From: Mytilus edulis
Taxonomy: Eukaryota; Mollusca; Bivalvia; Mytilida; Mytilidae
NCBI RefSeq assembly: GCF_963676685.1
Contig: NC_092356.1
Coordinates: 41,999,601-42,063,600 of the forward strand
Direction of reading: 5' to 3'
Length of the DNA: 64,000 nucleotides
Shown: piece by piece, positions 24,046 to 34,935 of the stretch
Position numbering within the stretch: the stretch's first letter is position 1
How the letters are laid out: every line of letters begins with the position of its first letter
Position numbers and translations under genes: made by a program
Notes under the pieces: model-generated
Databases searched by the model: none
Told to the model about the DNA's origin: nothing
Seen by the model: the letters and a program-made list of their open reading frames with translations, nothing else

Positions 24046-24369
24046 AAAAGTCTAACTCAGAAGGTCACTTTCTTTGGAAAGTAAAGAAGTTAAAAAAAAG
24101 TGCAAAAAGTGATCGTCAAACTATTGCCTTTTCTGTGTGAAGAAAGCTTCAATTGTAATTATATTTTCATATACAAATACGTACTGTTTTCCGGTTAAGG
24201 ACTCCTTCTGTTTGCAGTATAATAGTATAGGAATATAACTTAGTATTTATCAAGCTAAAAGCTTCATTCATATTCAAGACAAGACTTTTCATAAAACTTT
24301 AGTTTACCTATTTGTCAAATTGAACATATTCTATGGTTACTATTGGGTGGATACCTATCTAATTTTATT

Positions 24370-24880
24370 TAAAAAAAACTGTCCACAAGAGACCAAAATG
24401 ACACAGACATTAACAACTACAGGTCACCGTACGGCCTTCAACAATGAGCCAACCCATATCGCATAGTCAGCTATAAAAGGCCACGATAAGACAATGTAAA
24501 ACAATTCAAACGAGAAAACAAACGGCCTTATTTATATAAAAAAAAATGAACGAAAAACAAATATGTAACACATAAACAAACGACGACCACTGAATTACAA
24601 GCTCGGACAGGCACATACATAAATAATGTGGCGGGGTTAAACATGTTAGCGGGATCCCCCCTTAACCTGGGACAGTGGTATAACATAAGAACGAACTATA
24701 AAAATCAGTTGAAAAAGGCTTAACTCATTAGATGGACAAAAATACAAGTGGACGTGGCCGGGCACTTAATCATCCCGACACAAAAAGACACAATGATCAG
24801 ATTTGAGAGTATTCGCAGTTATCTGACAGCTAGTTCAAAGCCACTAATAACCAATAAAAAAAAACTTACACAATCACAAT
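24370..24880 (+). repeat. Well-preserved copy of the 'ACAACTATCCAC' mussel repeat family
   Basis: Starts near CTGTCCACAAGAGACC, then CACCGTACGGCCTTCAAC, GTGGCGGGGTTAAACATG and TGGACGTGGCCGGGCAC. Its first ~180 bp match the reverse complement of 42655-42836. No coding frame. Confidence 0.75.
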
Positions 24881-25479
24881 TAATATGGAGACATGACAGA
24901 AATAAATCTTTTAATTAACCAATTTCTAAATACTTACATAATATTTGAATAATCTATCAAACAGATTATATCTACCGAATATAATTTATTTGACACACAA
25001 ATACAAAAGGTATTGTCTATAAGATAATGATAACTAAGGGAAAGTTAACTATAAAGAAATTTAAATCCTGTTTGGTACACATATAACAATATAATATATT
25101 AAACTCTATACATGAAGGTGTTTTTTAATGATTAGTAACTTATAGTCGGTCAGTGTGAGAACTCCTTATAGTACGGTGACCAGACCCAATATTTATTAGA
25201 TTTAATCGTCAAACATACTATATGGCTATATTATATATCATTGGATTCGGAAAAAATGAGTATTATTGAAATATCGATGTCGTCAAAAAGAAATGTGGTA
25301 ACAGTTTTGCATAAAATGAGGTCAAAGATCAAATTCAGTTTTTATTTTTTTCTTCCATACTTTCAAAATTTGAAGAAATATACAACATTTTATGTTAAAT
25401 CTAGATACATACATTATCTTATATCAATTATCAATGAATTATCTTGAAAATGTTAAAAAAAAAATGAATAAGAAATCGA

Positions 25480-26880
25480 TTTATTCTGGAAATTGGAGTT
25501 TTTCAAATATTTGTTCTATTACACATTGTCAAAGTTTTCCAGTCAGGAATAATACTTTTCCGCTCTATAATCTGATACACTTTGATGGAAGCTGTAGTCT
25601 CTGTGCGGCGTTCCCTTTCGGCAGACTTTATAGAGTTGTTCGTGTTGTAGCGGTCAAAAACATGTGCTGCCATGTGCGCTATAGAAATTCATTGGAACAT
25701 ATTTTATTTTAATATTAAGCTGCAAGGTCGCCGAAAGTTTTACCTTTCTTATAGCATTTATAAATTGAACCAATGCCATACCATCTCTTATGTAAGTTGG
25801 GAGTGATGGTATAAAAGAAGGTAGGGAAAGTGCACAAGAGACTTAAGATTCGAATTGCTTCACAAAATCCGACTTGCATGATTTTCTCATGGTGCTGTCA
25901 TTTTTAAAAGGGGATAATGGAATGGGTGCGTCAACACATGATCTATGATAACATCAACTCTACATTTTGCCGAAATCAGTACTCGTCTTATCACAAGTTA
26001 TGGATTTATGCGACCTGAAAGTATTTCCCCCGATTTATATTTAAGGTTTGTGTTTGTGTTTGACTTTGATATTGAACTATAAAAACTCCTTGTGATCATA
26101 AGAAAGAGCACTAGTGACAAAATGTTTAGACATGTTCAAGCCTTCCTCGAAAACTGAGAGCAAAGAACCTTGAATATGTCTTGAAGCTTGCAGGATATTG
26201 ATAAGACATTGAAGTTGGGATTCCTCATCAAAGGGATCAGTTATGGATCATTTAGATGGTTCACAATGGCAATAACATGTTCTTCATCTCTTTTCATTGC
26301 TGTTGGCTTTGTTTCGTCTTGTGAATTTGCATTATTTGCAGCAATTCCATCCCTTTTCAGCATTACACGACTATTGGATTCTATGAAATGTCTAGTAAGG
26401 GCCCATCTTTTCTGTTACCATGTGATAGTACTGTTTAAATGTCCAGGAATCTGTCTTAAAAGCAAAGTAGCCATCTATAAAAGGTGATCGAAATCAATGT
26501 TCTCAGAAAATTGAAGCATATCGAGTATGTAAACTGGCATCCACCTTCGTGCGGTACGGTTGGTTACAAAAAAATAATGTTACATTTGAGATGACGATCT
26601 CAAGAAAGAGACCAGTTTCCCTCTCGTTCTGCTGTAACATTTGACAGCTAAATGTCTACTGCTTCAAGGAACATATCCCAGTATGTAAATGTAAGTAATA
26701 CATAACATCCCAATTGCGTATATGTATCTATAAGAGGCTGTATATGAGCTTCGAATAGGTCCGTCATATGAGCGTTATGAATTTTGTCCGGCTTAAATTG
26801 CTGAAATAGTGCTTCTGAGACAAAAATGAATTTGATATTATTAATTAATAAAGGTACAAATGTATGAAATATCATATAAA
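25480..26880 (-). pseudogene. Decayed copy of a conserved invertebrate protein family of unknown function
   Basis: Minus-strand fragments follow the order of a long uncharacterised protein family that I recognise from molluscs and cnidarians. They include T-Y-W-D-M-F-L-E-A-V near 26660, A-E-R-E-G-N-W-S-L, W-M-P-V-Y-I-L-D-M (after a frame shift), K-R-D-E-E-H-V near 26290, T-Y-I-R-D-G-M-A-L-V-Q near 25770, and S-A-E-R-E-R-R near 25610. At least one TAG and several frame shifts interrupt it, and no intron-like gaps were obvious, so a retroposed or transposon-carried copy is possible. The plus-strand open frames at 25392-25712 and 26188-26487 are shadows. Function is unknown. Confidence 0.6.
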
Positions 26881-27419
26881 TGTTAATTATTTTACAATTT
26901 GGGTTTAAACATTATGAAATTAAATTGGAGCGTACTCTATTAAATGCAAAGTATGCGTAGTGTTAAACTTTTACAAAAACTCTTTAATAACGAATTAATT
27001 TTGCTAAACTTTATTTGAAATCGTTGAAATAACATGAATAAGGTGTAACAACAATGTATATACATGAAATAACAGTAATCATATCACGGATGTTATTTTA
27101 CAATGTTGACCTCACAACTTTTCTTAGTCGATTTTTCGTTCAAGTAAACTAACGTACTTCAAAGCCCATTTTACGAAAATTGCACCGTACGATTTTTTTA
27201 CGACAAGTCAAAATGTTAAGTTTAACCTTTGAACTACCTATACTGTGATTTATAGCCGTATAGTCCGAATGACAATTAAACTCCTTAAATAAACGGCTTT
27301 TCCTTACTCGGTCACCGTATTAGAGATCATGTTACTTTTTGTTTCGTTAATATATATATGTACCGATAACGTACTTGCCCACTTACTTTTTTTTTAAATC
27401 TTGATTGCTCGTTTTTGTT

Positions 27420-27780
27420 GAGTGGGTCTCAAACTTGTTTGAAGGCACCAACCGCCCCTAACCTTTGACAGTGGTGTAACATTACAAAAAAAAATATATA
27501 AAAAATAGTCAGTTTTAACCAAGGATTTGTATAGTAAGAAAAAATATCTAACAGAATCACAGACTGGACGTGGCAGGGTATCTATACATCCCTACAACAA
27601 AAAAGTACACATATCAGAGGACTCGCAAATAATGATAGTTCAAATCCAATAACAACCCCCAAAAATAATGCAAATAAAATATCAATCAGAACACACCCAA
27701 TGTCCAATGTATTTAGTGTAAAGACGTCAATAACAGTCAGAGAAATCTTGATCACGTGCAATGTCTGACAAAAAGAATGC
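27420..27780 (+). repeat. Diverged copy of the 'ACAACTATCCAC' family, 3' half
   Basis: Contains CTGGACGTGGCAGGGTATC, GTATTTAGTGTAAAGACGTC and AACAGTCAGAGAAA, parallel to the 24370-24880 and 18296-19257 copies. Confidence 0.6.
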
Positions 27781-27956
27781 TTAAATAAAATTCAACATTA
27801 TAAAATAAATCCAACACATTTATATGTCAGATATATACAACAAAATTTATTTTTTAATTACATACAAATATTATATGAGAGCAATCATTTCTTCATTCCT
27901 AGCACAGTTCTCTCTCCCTAATACAAAAAAAAATATGTCAAAGACATCGGCCAATT

Positions 27957-28127
27957 AGGAGATAACTGTATTGTATTTTAAGCTCCTACGGCATCAATTG
28001 GGGATTTGATGGTCGCAAATTAAGTTTACTGGCGACGCGTTAGCACAGACAGTAAACGGGTATTTGCGACCATCAAATCCCAAATTGATGCCGTCGGAGC
28101 TTAAAATACAATATTGTTATCTCCATT
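27957..28127. mobile_element. Hairpin MITE (GGCATCAATT inverted repeat)
   Basis: Left arm TATTTTAAGCTCCTACGGCA... and right arm ...TGCCGTCGGAGCTTAAAATA pair over about 75 bp each, around a short loop containing GACGCGTTAGCACAG. A detached palindromic scrap of the same word (GCATCAATTGTCAATTGATGC) lies near 28211. No coding capacity. Confidence 0.85.
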
Positions 28128-29464
28128 CTAATGAAACTGACAGAAAACAACGTTAAAACATGTATTTAAAATCTTCCATATGTCGTCTGCGCTTGCTCGT
28201 TCGTCCCATAGCATCAATTGTCAATTGATGCCATGCAAGAAAGTGACGTTATCCAATCAAAATGAACGTTACAAACGTTGTTGCATTATAATGTAAATTT
28301 GACGTTACGCACGGTATTCGGTCTATGTATCATTTGATCATTCCTTGATGCAACAGTAGGACAAAAACAAATCATTTCTGCGTATTATTAAATAGTAACT
28401 TGTCTTGATTCATCATTTGAATCGAAATGAAATAAAAACCTGATTTTAATAAATTTAATGGTATATGTATTATTACATAATTAAGCAATGATTCCGCGTT
28501 CATGTGTTGCCATTTTTGCCGTGTAAGACGTAACAACAATAACTGACCATCCAAATATAAACGAAGAAAAAAACCAAAAAGGAATGGATTCCTATGAAAT
28601 TTGTACATGTGGGATATAATATGATCATGTTCATGATGTGAAAAGGTCACGATAAATATCATGTCAGTTCGAAATCTGCCGGCCATTTTCGAAATTCAAT
28701 AAGTTGTAAGAATTGAAAATTGGAGGATACAAAATGAAAGCAAGCACTTCGATAATATTACAATAATTTCACATACTAGTAAATTATAGAAAAGGTTCGC
28801 CACCTCTACATGAAAATGTAATTTTATTGAATTTTACGAACACGTTTTTATTTCTAACACAGTTTCTCTCGTTTTATTTATTTTCAGTATTTTCCGTGTC
28901 TCCCTTAAATGTTACCATAGAGCCATAGTTCAAGATTTTTCAGTACCATGATAATTTAGGCTATTTTAAATTTGTGACAGACAAATGAACTATGAAAACA
29001 AATGTTACTACTGAAGATTTGTTTAAGCCTTCAATGTTAAGGAAACGCTAAATTTTTCATCAATTTCCGTCAAGTTGTCCGTGTCTCCCCAAAATGTTAC
29101 CACGTCAAAATTGAACGGTTTTTTTTTCACGGAACGTATAAAATGTAACGTAATTTATTTATAATTCTATTTGCAATTAACTGAAAGTTTAGCATTTTTG
29201 TGTCATTAGCTATATAGCATTAAACATGTTCTGTGTACTAGTAATAATATATTTTTTGGAGATTTTTTTAATAATTCTCTGAAAAGGTAATAAATCACCA
29301 AGAAAATTTGACTTAAATCATAATAATTTAATTTTGGATGTAACTCGTCTTTTTCACAAATGATATCGGATATGTTCCTTACGTCGTAACTACAATCCCC
29401 TTCCCTTTCATGAATATGACCTACCGAATTAGACTATTTACCGGATTTGTAATCACTTAAGCAA
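28128..29464. other. No gene recognised
   Basis: Only two copies of the short phrase CCGTGTCTCCC-AAATGTTACCA (near 28897 and 29080) stand out. The 104-codon minus-strand frame at 28372-28686 matches no family I recognise. Confidence 0.55.
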
Positions 29465-29690
29465 CACGACGGGTGCCACATGTGGAGCAGGATCTGCTTA
29501 CCCTTCCGGAGCACCTGAGATCACCCCTAGGTTTTGGTGGGGTTCGTGTTGTTTATTCTTTAGTTTTCTATGTTGTGTCGTGTGTACTATTGTTTTTCTG
29601 TTTGTCTTTTTTATTTTTAGCCATGGCGTTGTCAGTTTGTTTTAGATTTATGAGTTTGACTGGTATCTTTCGTCCCTCTTTGATTGGCTG
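29465..29690 (+). repeat. Dispersed repeat (GCAGGATCTGCTTACCCTTC family), forward copy
   Basis: Contains GGAGCACCTGAGATCACCCC and CCATGGCGTTGTCAG, and ends near CTTTCGTCCCTCTTTG. The last phrase recurs at 57240-57262 and 63235-63257. The open frame here is a repeat artefact. Confidence 0.75.
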
Positions 29691-29780
29691 ACGTTATTTT
29701 GTTATGAGCCAATAGACATAATTTAGTCATGTGACCGTGACGTCATCAACGTTTTTTCATGGTTTTTAAATGGAATTTAG

Positions 29781-29941
29781 AATTAAGGAATGACTGTAAT
29801 ATTTTTTCTGTCTATTCGAAATAACATAAAAAATGTGGTGCACACTGTTAAATAACCCGCTACGCGCGTTATTCAGTGTGCACCACATTTTTAATGTTAT
29901 TTCTTCATAGACTGAAAAAATATCACAGTCATTCCTTAATT
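29781..29941. mobile_element. Hairpin MITE (AATTAAGGAATGACTGT inverted repeat)
   Basis: Arms AATTAAGGAATGACTGTAAT... and ...CAGTCATTCCTTAATT are complementary over about 70 bp each, meeting at GTGGTGCACACTG / CAGTGTGCACCAC around a CGCTACGCGCG tip. No coding capacity. Confidence 0.88.
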
Positions 29942-30388
29942 GTTGTAAACTATGTGCTGATCTTTAAGGCGTAGAAGTTTTTGATAACGTCATTGTTAGA
30001 AGGCGTCATTGACTGTCCCTCTGGTACCTTTTGCCCCTCTTGTATATATATTCCGGAAATACCAATTATTGTACCTTGATGTAAACTGGGACAAATTGCT
30101 TGAGTGATATTTTCATATATGCAGGATGATGCTTAGGAAACTTGGTATCCACTGAAATGAGGGTGCATGTATGATTTGCAACATATGACCTGCATTGAGT
30201 TGTTGAAAGGGGTTTAATATGATAAGAGATTGATTAATTTGCCCACATACACAACACATAGCAAGACACACACTTGATCCGGATGTTGTTGTGTATTTAT
30301 ACATACCTCACACCCGAACAAATATTGGAACTTTAGCAAGGGGTTTACTGATGGACGTGAGAAGTCCAGGGATGACCATATATATATA

Positions 30389-30867
30389 TATAAACGAGTC
30401 TAAATGGAAAACTACGTTCAAAACTATGATTCCGTTGGATAAAAACCGCAATTTTTATACGTGTGCATGTAAAACAAATTTCGTTAGAGAAGGGTCTCAA
30501 TACAGTCCAAACAACATTTTCCAAAAGACCAAAAAAGTGAAGAAGTATATATTTAAACAAAACGCCTTTGACTAACAGGTCGAACATCTGATGTTCTTTA
30601 ACCCTGCTGACTGCCATTGACGATTGCCAAATAAAATTGATCACAAGATGTAACAAAATGGATCTTAATATAAATTTAAAACTAAACAGAAAACAATTAA
30701 CGTGTGGCCACTATGTTATGCCATAAACATAAGGTGTTAATATTTTTTTGTACACCAGATCCGGATTTCGGCAATAAATGTCTCTTCAGTGATGTTAGGG
30801 ATCGAAACGGTATTTGGAAGGCCATATAAAATGTACCCTCATTATTAGATAGACTCTTGAATTTTAA
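30389..30867 (+). repeat. ~480-bp direct duplication, copy 1
   Basis: Runs from TATAAACGAGTCTAAATGG to ACTCTTGAATTTTAAGAG. Matches 30936-31412 at an offset near 547 with scattered substitutions. Includes GTGATGTTAGGGATCG. Confidence 0.9.
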
Positions 30868-30935
30868 GAGTCAATATAGGATGAACGGATCATATAAACC
30901 GGAGGGAAAATATGATACAAGCCCAAACGAAAAAA

Positions 30936-31412
30936 TATAAACGAGTCTAAATTGAAAACTACGTTCAACCCTATGATTGCGTTGGATAAAAACCGCAATT
31001 TTTATACGTGTGCATGTAAAACAAATTTCGTTGTATAAGGGTCTAAATACAGCACAAACAACATTTTCCAAAAGACCAAAAAAGTGATGAAGTATATTTA
31101 AACAAAACGCATTTTACTAACATGTCGAACAACTGATGTTCTTTAACCCTGCAGACTGCCATTGGCGATTGCCAAATAAAATTGATCACAAGATGTAACA
31201 AAATGGATCTTAATATAAATTTAATATTAAACAGAAAACAATTAACTTGTGGTCACGATGTTAGGCCACAAAAATAAGGTGTTAATATTTTTTTGTACAC
31301 CAGATCCGAATTTCGACAATAAATGTCTCATCAGTGATGTTAGGGATCGAAACGGTAATTGGAAGGACATATAAAATGTACCCTCATTTTTAGATAGACT
31401 CTTGAATTTTAA
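30936..31412 (+). repeat. ~480-bp direct duplication, copy 2
   Basis: Diverged second copy of 30389-30867. It ends directly against a SINE at about 31415. Confidence 0.9.
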
Positions 31413-31414
31413 TA

Positions 31415-31552
31415 TATATACAACTCGTCTAAACATCACCCAAACTGTTCTTCCCTCGCCTGGATTCGAACCCATGCTACTGGGATATCGTGACACCAAA
31501 TCGCCTGCACTGTAGCCGTCCCGCTAGACCACACGACCACCTGGGCTTCACA
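31415..31552 (-). mobile_element. tRNA-derived SINE, shorter copy
   Basis: On the minus strand it begins GAAGCCCAGGTGGTCGTG, with an A-box-like TGGTCTAGCGG and a perfect B box GGTTCGAATCC, and ends GTTTAGACGAGTTGTATAT. The spacing fits an internal Pol III promoter. Compared with the copy at 31819-31995 it lacks about 38 bp between GTTCTT and CAAACTG-like words. A molluscan SINE of the V-SINE/RUDI type is one candidate, unverified. Confidence 0.75.
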
Positions 31553-31818
31553 AAAAACAAGCTTTCGGTGGTCGTGTGTTACCTTTCCTCGTCAGTTTTA
31601 ATCTAGCGTCGTACTACAGTACATGATATATAAGGTATGGAGATGTTATTGTTTTAGATCAGCTCAATTTTTATAGTAAAGGATCCTACAAATTAATGCA
31701 AGATACAGTCACAGAAAATAATTATATTTATAAGTACGTCTGAGTCAGTGACAACTCTACTACAGATTTATCCATCGGATCACCAGTAATGATGGTGATC
31801 CATGGCTGTGTACATTAT

Positions 31819-31995
31819 GTATATACAACTCGTCTAAACATCAACCAAACAATGTTAGATCTGTAAATTTGCTTTCGCAATTTTTTTGTTCTTCCCTCGC
31901 CGGGATTCGAACCCATGCTACTGAGATAACGTGAAACAAAATCGCCTGCACTGTAGCCGTCCCGATAGACCACATGACCACCTGGGCTTCACAAA
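31819..31995 (-). mobile_element. tRNA-derived SINE, full-length copy
   Basis: Minus strand: GAAGCCCAGGTGGTCATG head, A-box-like TGGTCTATCGG, B box GGTTCGAATCC (about 31903-31914), central AATTGCGAAAGCAAATTTAC, tail GTTTAGACGAGTTGTATATA. Flanked by TA-rich simple sequence on both sides. Confidence 0.8.
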
Positions 31996-32949
31996 AAGCA
32001 TATATATATATGGGGCGGGGCAACTTATACCTTAAACTATTCTAATAATATAGAATAATAAATCTGTCACCTATAAACAATATGAATCTAGCAAATATAA
32101 TACGCAGAACTCCGCAGACTAGAATAATTTTACAGGCATCGTATCCTATTGTTGATGACTTTATGCTGCTGTCTAGGTGACCTTTGGGTTGCTGTCTCAT
32201 ATCCTTCTATTCAAAGGAAGTATTCATCAAATTTACACCATTTCTGTAATATAAATGTAATACAATATTGACTTGCAATTCAAATTATTAAGCAAAATAA
32301 GACCCCTTTTATCTTTGTAAAACATTCAGAATAAAAAAAAAAGCCTGAATTTCTGACCACAAACAAAAATCAATAATCTCTTTTCATTCTCAATTTTATC
32401 TTCTACTGATATCTCTTATACCATGCAAAATTCGGACCTTTATCATCATTTTCTGTTTTCATTTTACTTATATATCAATATCATCTACTTGGTCTTACTT
32501 AGTGACATTTATATCTTAAGCTAATTAAATACATACTCGAACTTAACTTTGCATTTACATGGACCACTTTTTGGATAATGGAAACATAGTTCAAATGGAT
32601 TTTAAAAGGCGGCAACGGACTTACGAAATAATTATCCAACATAATCTGAACAATTGAAAAGTGTGTGTTTTGGTATACAGAAAATAACTAATAATTAATA
32701 TATGAGTTCTAAGGAGGGCAAACGAAACGCAACGACAATCGCAAATATCACAGTAAGAATTGTAAATAGTGTCGCCTTGTGTGATTGCAAAACTTAAAAA
32801 ATTAAATGTCAATGGAAATGATACGCCAACCCTTATAGACCAAAAAGGTTAAACAATATCCATATTAAATTGAGTTCGATTTGGCAGCAAGCTCACCCAA
32901 TATGTATTAGCATTTTCTTTACAACAAGGTACAATATGGAAAATGTGTA
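31996..32949. other. No gene recognised
   Basis: AT-rich spacer with a short mussel-repeat phrase (GGTTGCTGTCTCATATCC near 32190). It ends in the AATAC copied by the BEL insertion. Confidence 0.55.
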
Positions 32950-32954
32950 AATAC
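32950..32954 (+). other. 5-bp target site duplication (AATAC), left
   Basis: Identical AATAC follows the right LTR at 39650-39654. Five base pairs is the usual BEL/Pao target length. Confidence 0.9.
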
Positions 32955-33433
32955 TGTTGCGAAAGTACGCAATTATAAAGACATTGGACTTTTATCATGT
33001 TTATTTTGACATTGTGTATATAAAATTACATTGTTATTTTAATTATAGTAAATGAATCATACTAGAATATTCTAGATGGATAGTGAAAGTACTTGTATAT
33101 ATTTATGTTCAAGAAAGTGTTGGCAAATTCCGGAATTTACCCTGTTACTAAAAATAGATTATTTATCATTTCTCTAGTTAATTATAGTTTGTTCTAGATT
33201 TGGAATGTTCTTATGATTTTAGTATATAAGTTAAGGGTTTTTATGGATAATTATCATTGTTAAAATAGTAGTAACAGAAGTATAGAAGTATTATCAGTTG
33301 AATTAGAAAGAAAAAGACGGATAACTCCAATGTGGTATTTATTAACTTTTACAAACTGTACATACTGTAAATAACTGTTAGTTATTTGGATTAAAGATAT
33401 AAAAGGATTCCGTGTTAGTCTGATTTCGCCACA
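32955..33433 (+). repeat. BEL 5' LTR
   Basis: Begins TGTTGCGAAAGTACGC and ends GATTTCGCCACA. A TATATAAG box (33223-33230) and ATTAAA (33390-33395) are possible promoter and polyadenylation signals. Differs from the 3' LTR only at GGATAACTCC versus GGATTACTCC. Confidence 0.95.
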
Positions 33434-33438
33434 TTGTA

Positions 33439-33456
33439 TGGTGCCGGAACCCGGGA
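33439..33456 (+). other. Primer-binding site of the BEL element
   Basis: TGGTGCCGGAACCCGGGA starts 5 nt after the LTR. The leading TGG pairs with a tRNA CCA end. The tRNA identity was not determined. Confidence 0.75.
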
Positions 33457-33510
33457 GTTACAGAAAAAGAAATTTATAAAGAACACGGAAAAGAAGTAAC
33501 CACAGAAAAG

Positions 33511-34842
33511 ATGGCAGTCTCATATTTGAAAGGACTCTGTACAAGGTACAATAATTTGTTAGCTAAAGAATTAGATAAAAGTGGAGATATAATAGCACAA
33601 GGGATTCAAGATGAAAGTGTGACAACACAATTAAGGCAAGTTTTATCAGCAGAGAGACGATTAAAGGATTTTGCAGCAAAACTTGAAGATAGTATGAAAG
33701 AAATTTCACTTATATTACAGGAAAAAGAAGATAAAGAAGGTGAAATTGTAAAATTTACAAAGGCAAGTGAAATATATTTTAAATTGCTTGACGGTGTAAC
33801 ACAGCGCTTAGACGAATTAAAAATATTCGAGGAAGAAATTCAGGATAAAATTACAGATACTAAGAAAACAGAATCTGCCACGGACCACAAGGTGGAGCAT
33901 TTATTACAATTACAGACACAAATGCAAGAACAGATATTACAGTTTCAACAGTTACAACTCCAAGAATTACAGAGGAAAAGTCAACCTTCAACAGTAAGTG
34001 CAGTTAAACTTCCTAAATTAGACCTAGTTTCGTACAATGGAGATAAGTTAAAATGGACAGAATTTTGGGATTCATTTGAAGCAGCAGTGCACACAAATCA
34101 AAGCTTGACAAAAATAGAGAAATTAAATTACTTGAAAAGCAAACTTTTTGGAACAGCTAATTCTGCTATATCTGGCTTAACGCTCTCCCATGAAAATTAC
34201 GATGTAGCAATTTCAATACTAAAGGAAAGATTTGGAAATGTTCAATCTGTTGTCAACAAGCACTATTCAGATTTAATAAACCTTCAGTCAGCTTCAAATC
34301 AAACTACACATTTACGTAGACTTTATGATGACTTGGAACGACACTTACGTAGTTTGGACGCAATGCATCAAGATGTAACCCAAGATGTATTCATCTCAAT
34401 GATAACATCTAAGCTACCAAAGGAAGTCCTTATTCAACTTGAAATACAGAAAGGTAACAATGAAAGATGGACAGTAGGGAAGTTAAGACAGTTTTTCAAT
34501 AATTACATAACTGCTAGGGAAGCTGCAGAAAGTCAGTCTAAGGAAACACATACTAGTCCCAGTTCTGAAGAAAAGCAGCAGTCTAAAATCCAGTCGAACA
34601 ACAGTAATTTTCAACCAAGAAAACACTTATCTGCAGAAGCTCTGATGACAATAAAGCCATTTGGAAAAAACTCAGGCAGTGGAAATTCAATGGTTTGCCG
34701 ATATTGTGATAGACACCATTGGAGTGATGAGTGCAGAAAGTTCAGTACAATTGAAGACAGGAAGCAGAAAATCAAGGGTAGTTGTTATACATGCTTGAAA
34801 CTAGGACATGTTAGTAGAGACTGTAAATTTGAAAAAGCATGA
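33511..34842 (+). CDS. gag: BEL Gag (DUF1759-type capsid with CCHC knuckles)
   Basis: 443 codons. A predicted coiled coil at about 40-155 is rich in Gln/Glu/Leu. The DUF1759-like core at about 167-315 has the diagnostic L-P-K-L-x-L...F-x-G-D-like start (here Y-N-G-D), W-x-x-F-W-D-S-F and K-L-x-Y-L. Two Cys/His knuckles are complete: CRYCDRHHWSDEC (396-408) and CYTCLKLGHVSRDC (425-438). The frame then stops at TGA in the codon where the first Cys of a third knuckle would be expected; sense codons with the remaining Cys/His pattern continue after it in the same frame. Role: binds and packages the element RNA. Confidence 0.9.
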   Translation: MAVSYLKGLCTRYNNLLAKELDKSGDIIAQGIQDESVTTQLRQVLSAERRLKDFAAKLEDSMKEISLILQEKEDKEGEIVKFTKASEIYFKLLDGVTQRLDELKIFEEEIQDKITDTKKTESATDHKVEHLLQLQTQMQEQILQFQQLQLQELQRKSQPSTVSAVKLPKLDLVSYNGDKLKWTEFWDSFEAAVHTNQSLTKIEKLNYLKSKLFGTANSAISGLTLSHENYDVAISILKERFGNVQSVVNKHYSDLINLQSASNQTTHLRRLYDDLERHLRSLDAMHQDVTQDVFISMITSKLPKEVLIQLEIQKGNNERWTVGKLRQFFNNYITAREAAESQSKETHTSPSSEEKQQSKIQSNNSNFQPRKHLSAEALMTIKPFGKNSGSGNSMVCRYCDRHHWSDECRKFSTIEDRKQKIKGSCYTCLKLGHVSRDCKFEKA

Positions 34843-34935
34843 TATCATTGCAAACAGAAAAAGGGTCACCATAGAAGTCTATGCCCAAAGAAAATTCCCT
34901 CTCAACAGAAAGAAGTTTCACATCTAGCTGATGAA

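Noticed and set aside
26188..26487. 99-codon membrane-like protein on the plus strand
   Set aside because: It is the antisense shadow of the decayed minus-strand coding relic at 25480-26880.
31415..31995. Genuine tRNA genes
   Set aside because: A and B boxes are present, but the sequence does not fold into a full cloverleaf by eye and continues into a shared SINE tail.
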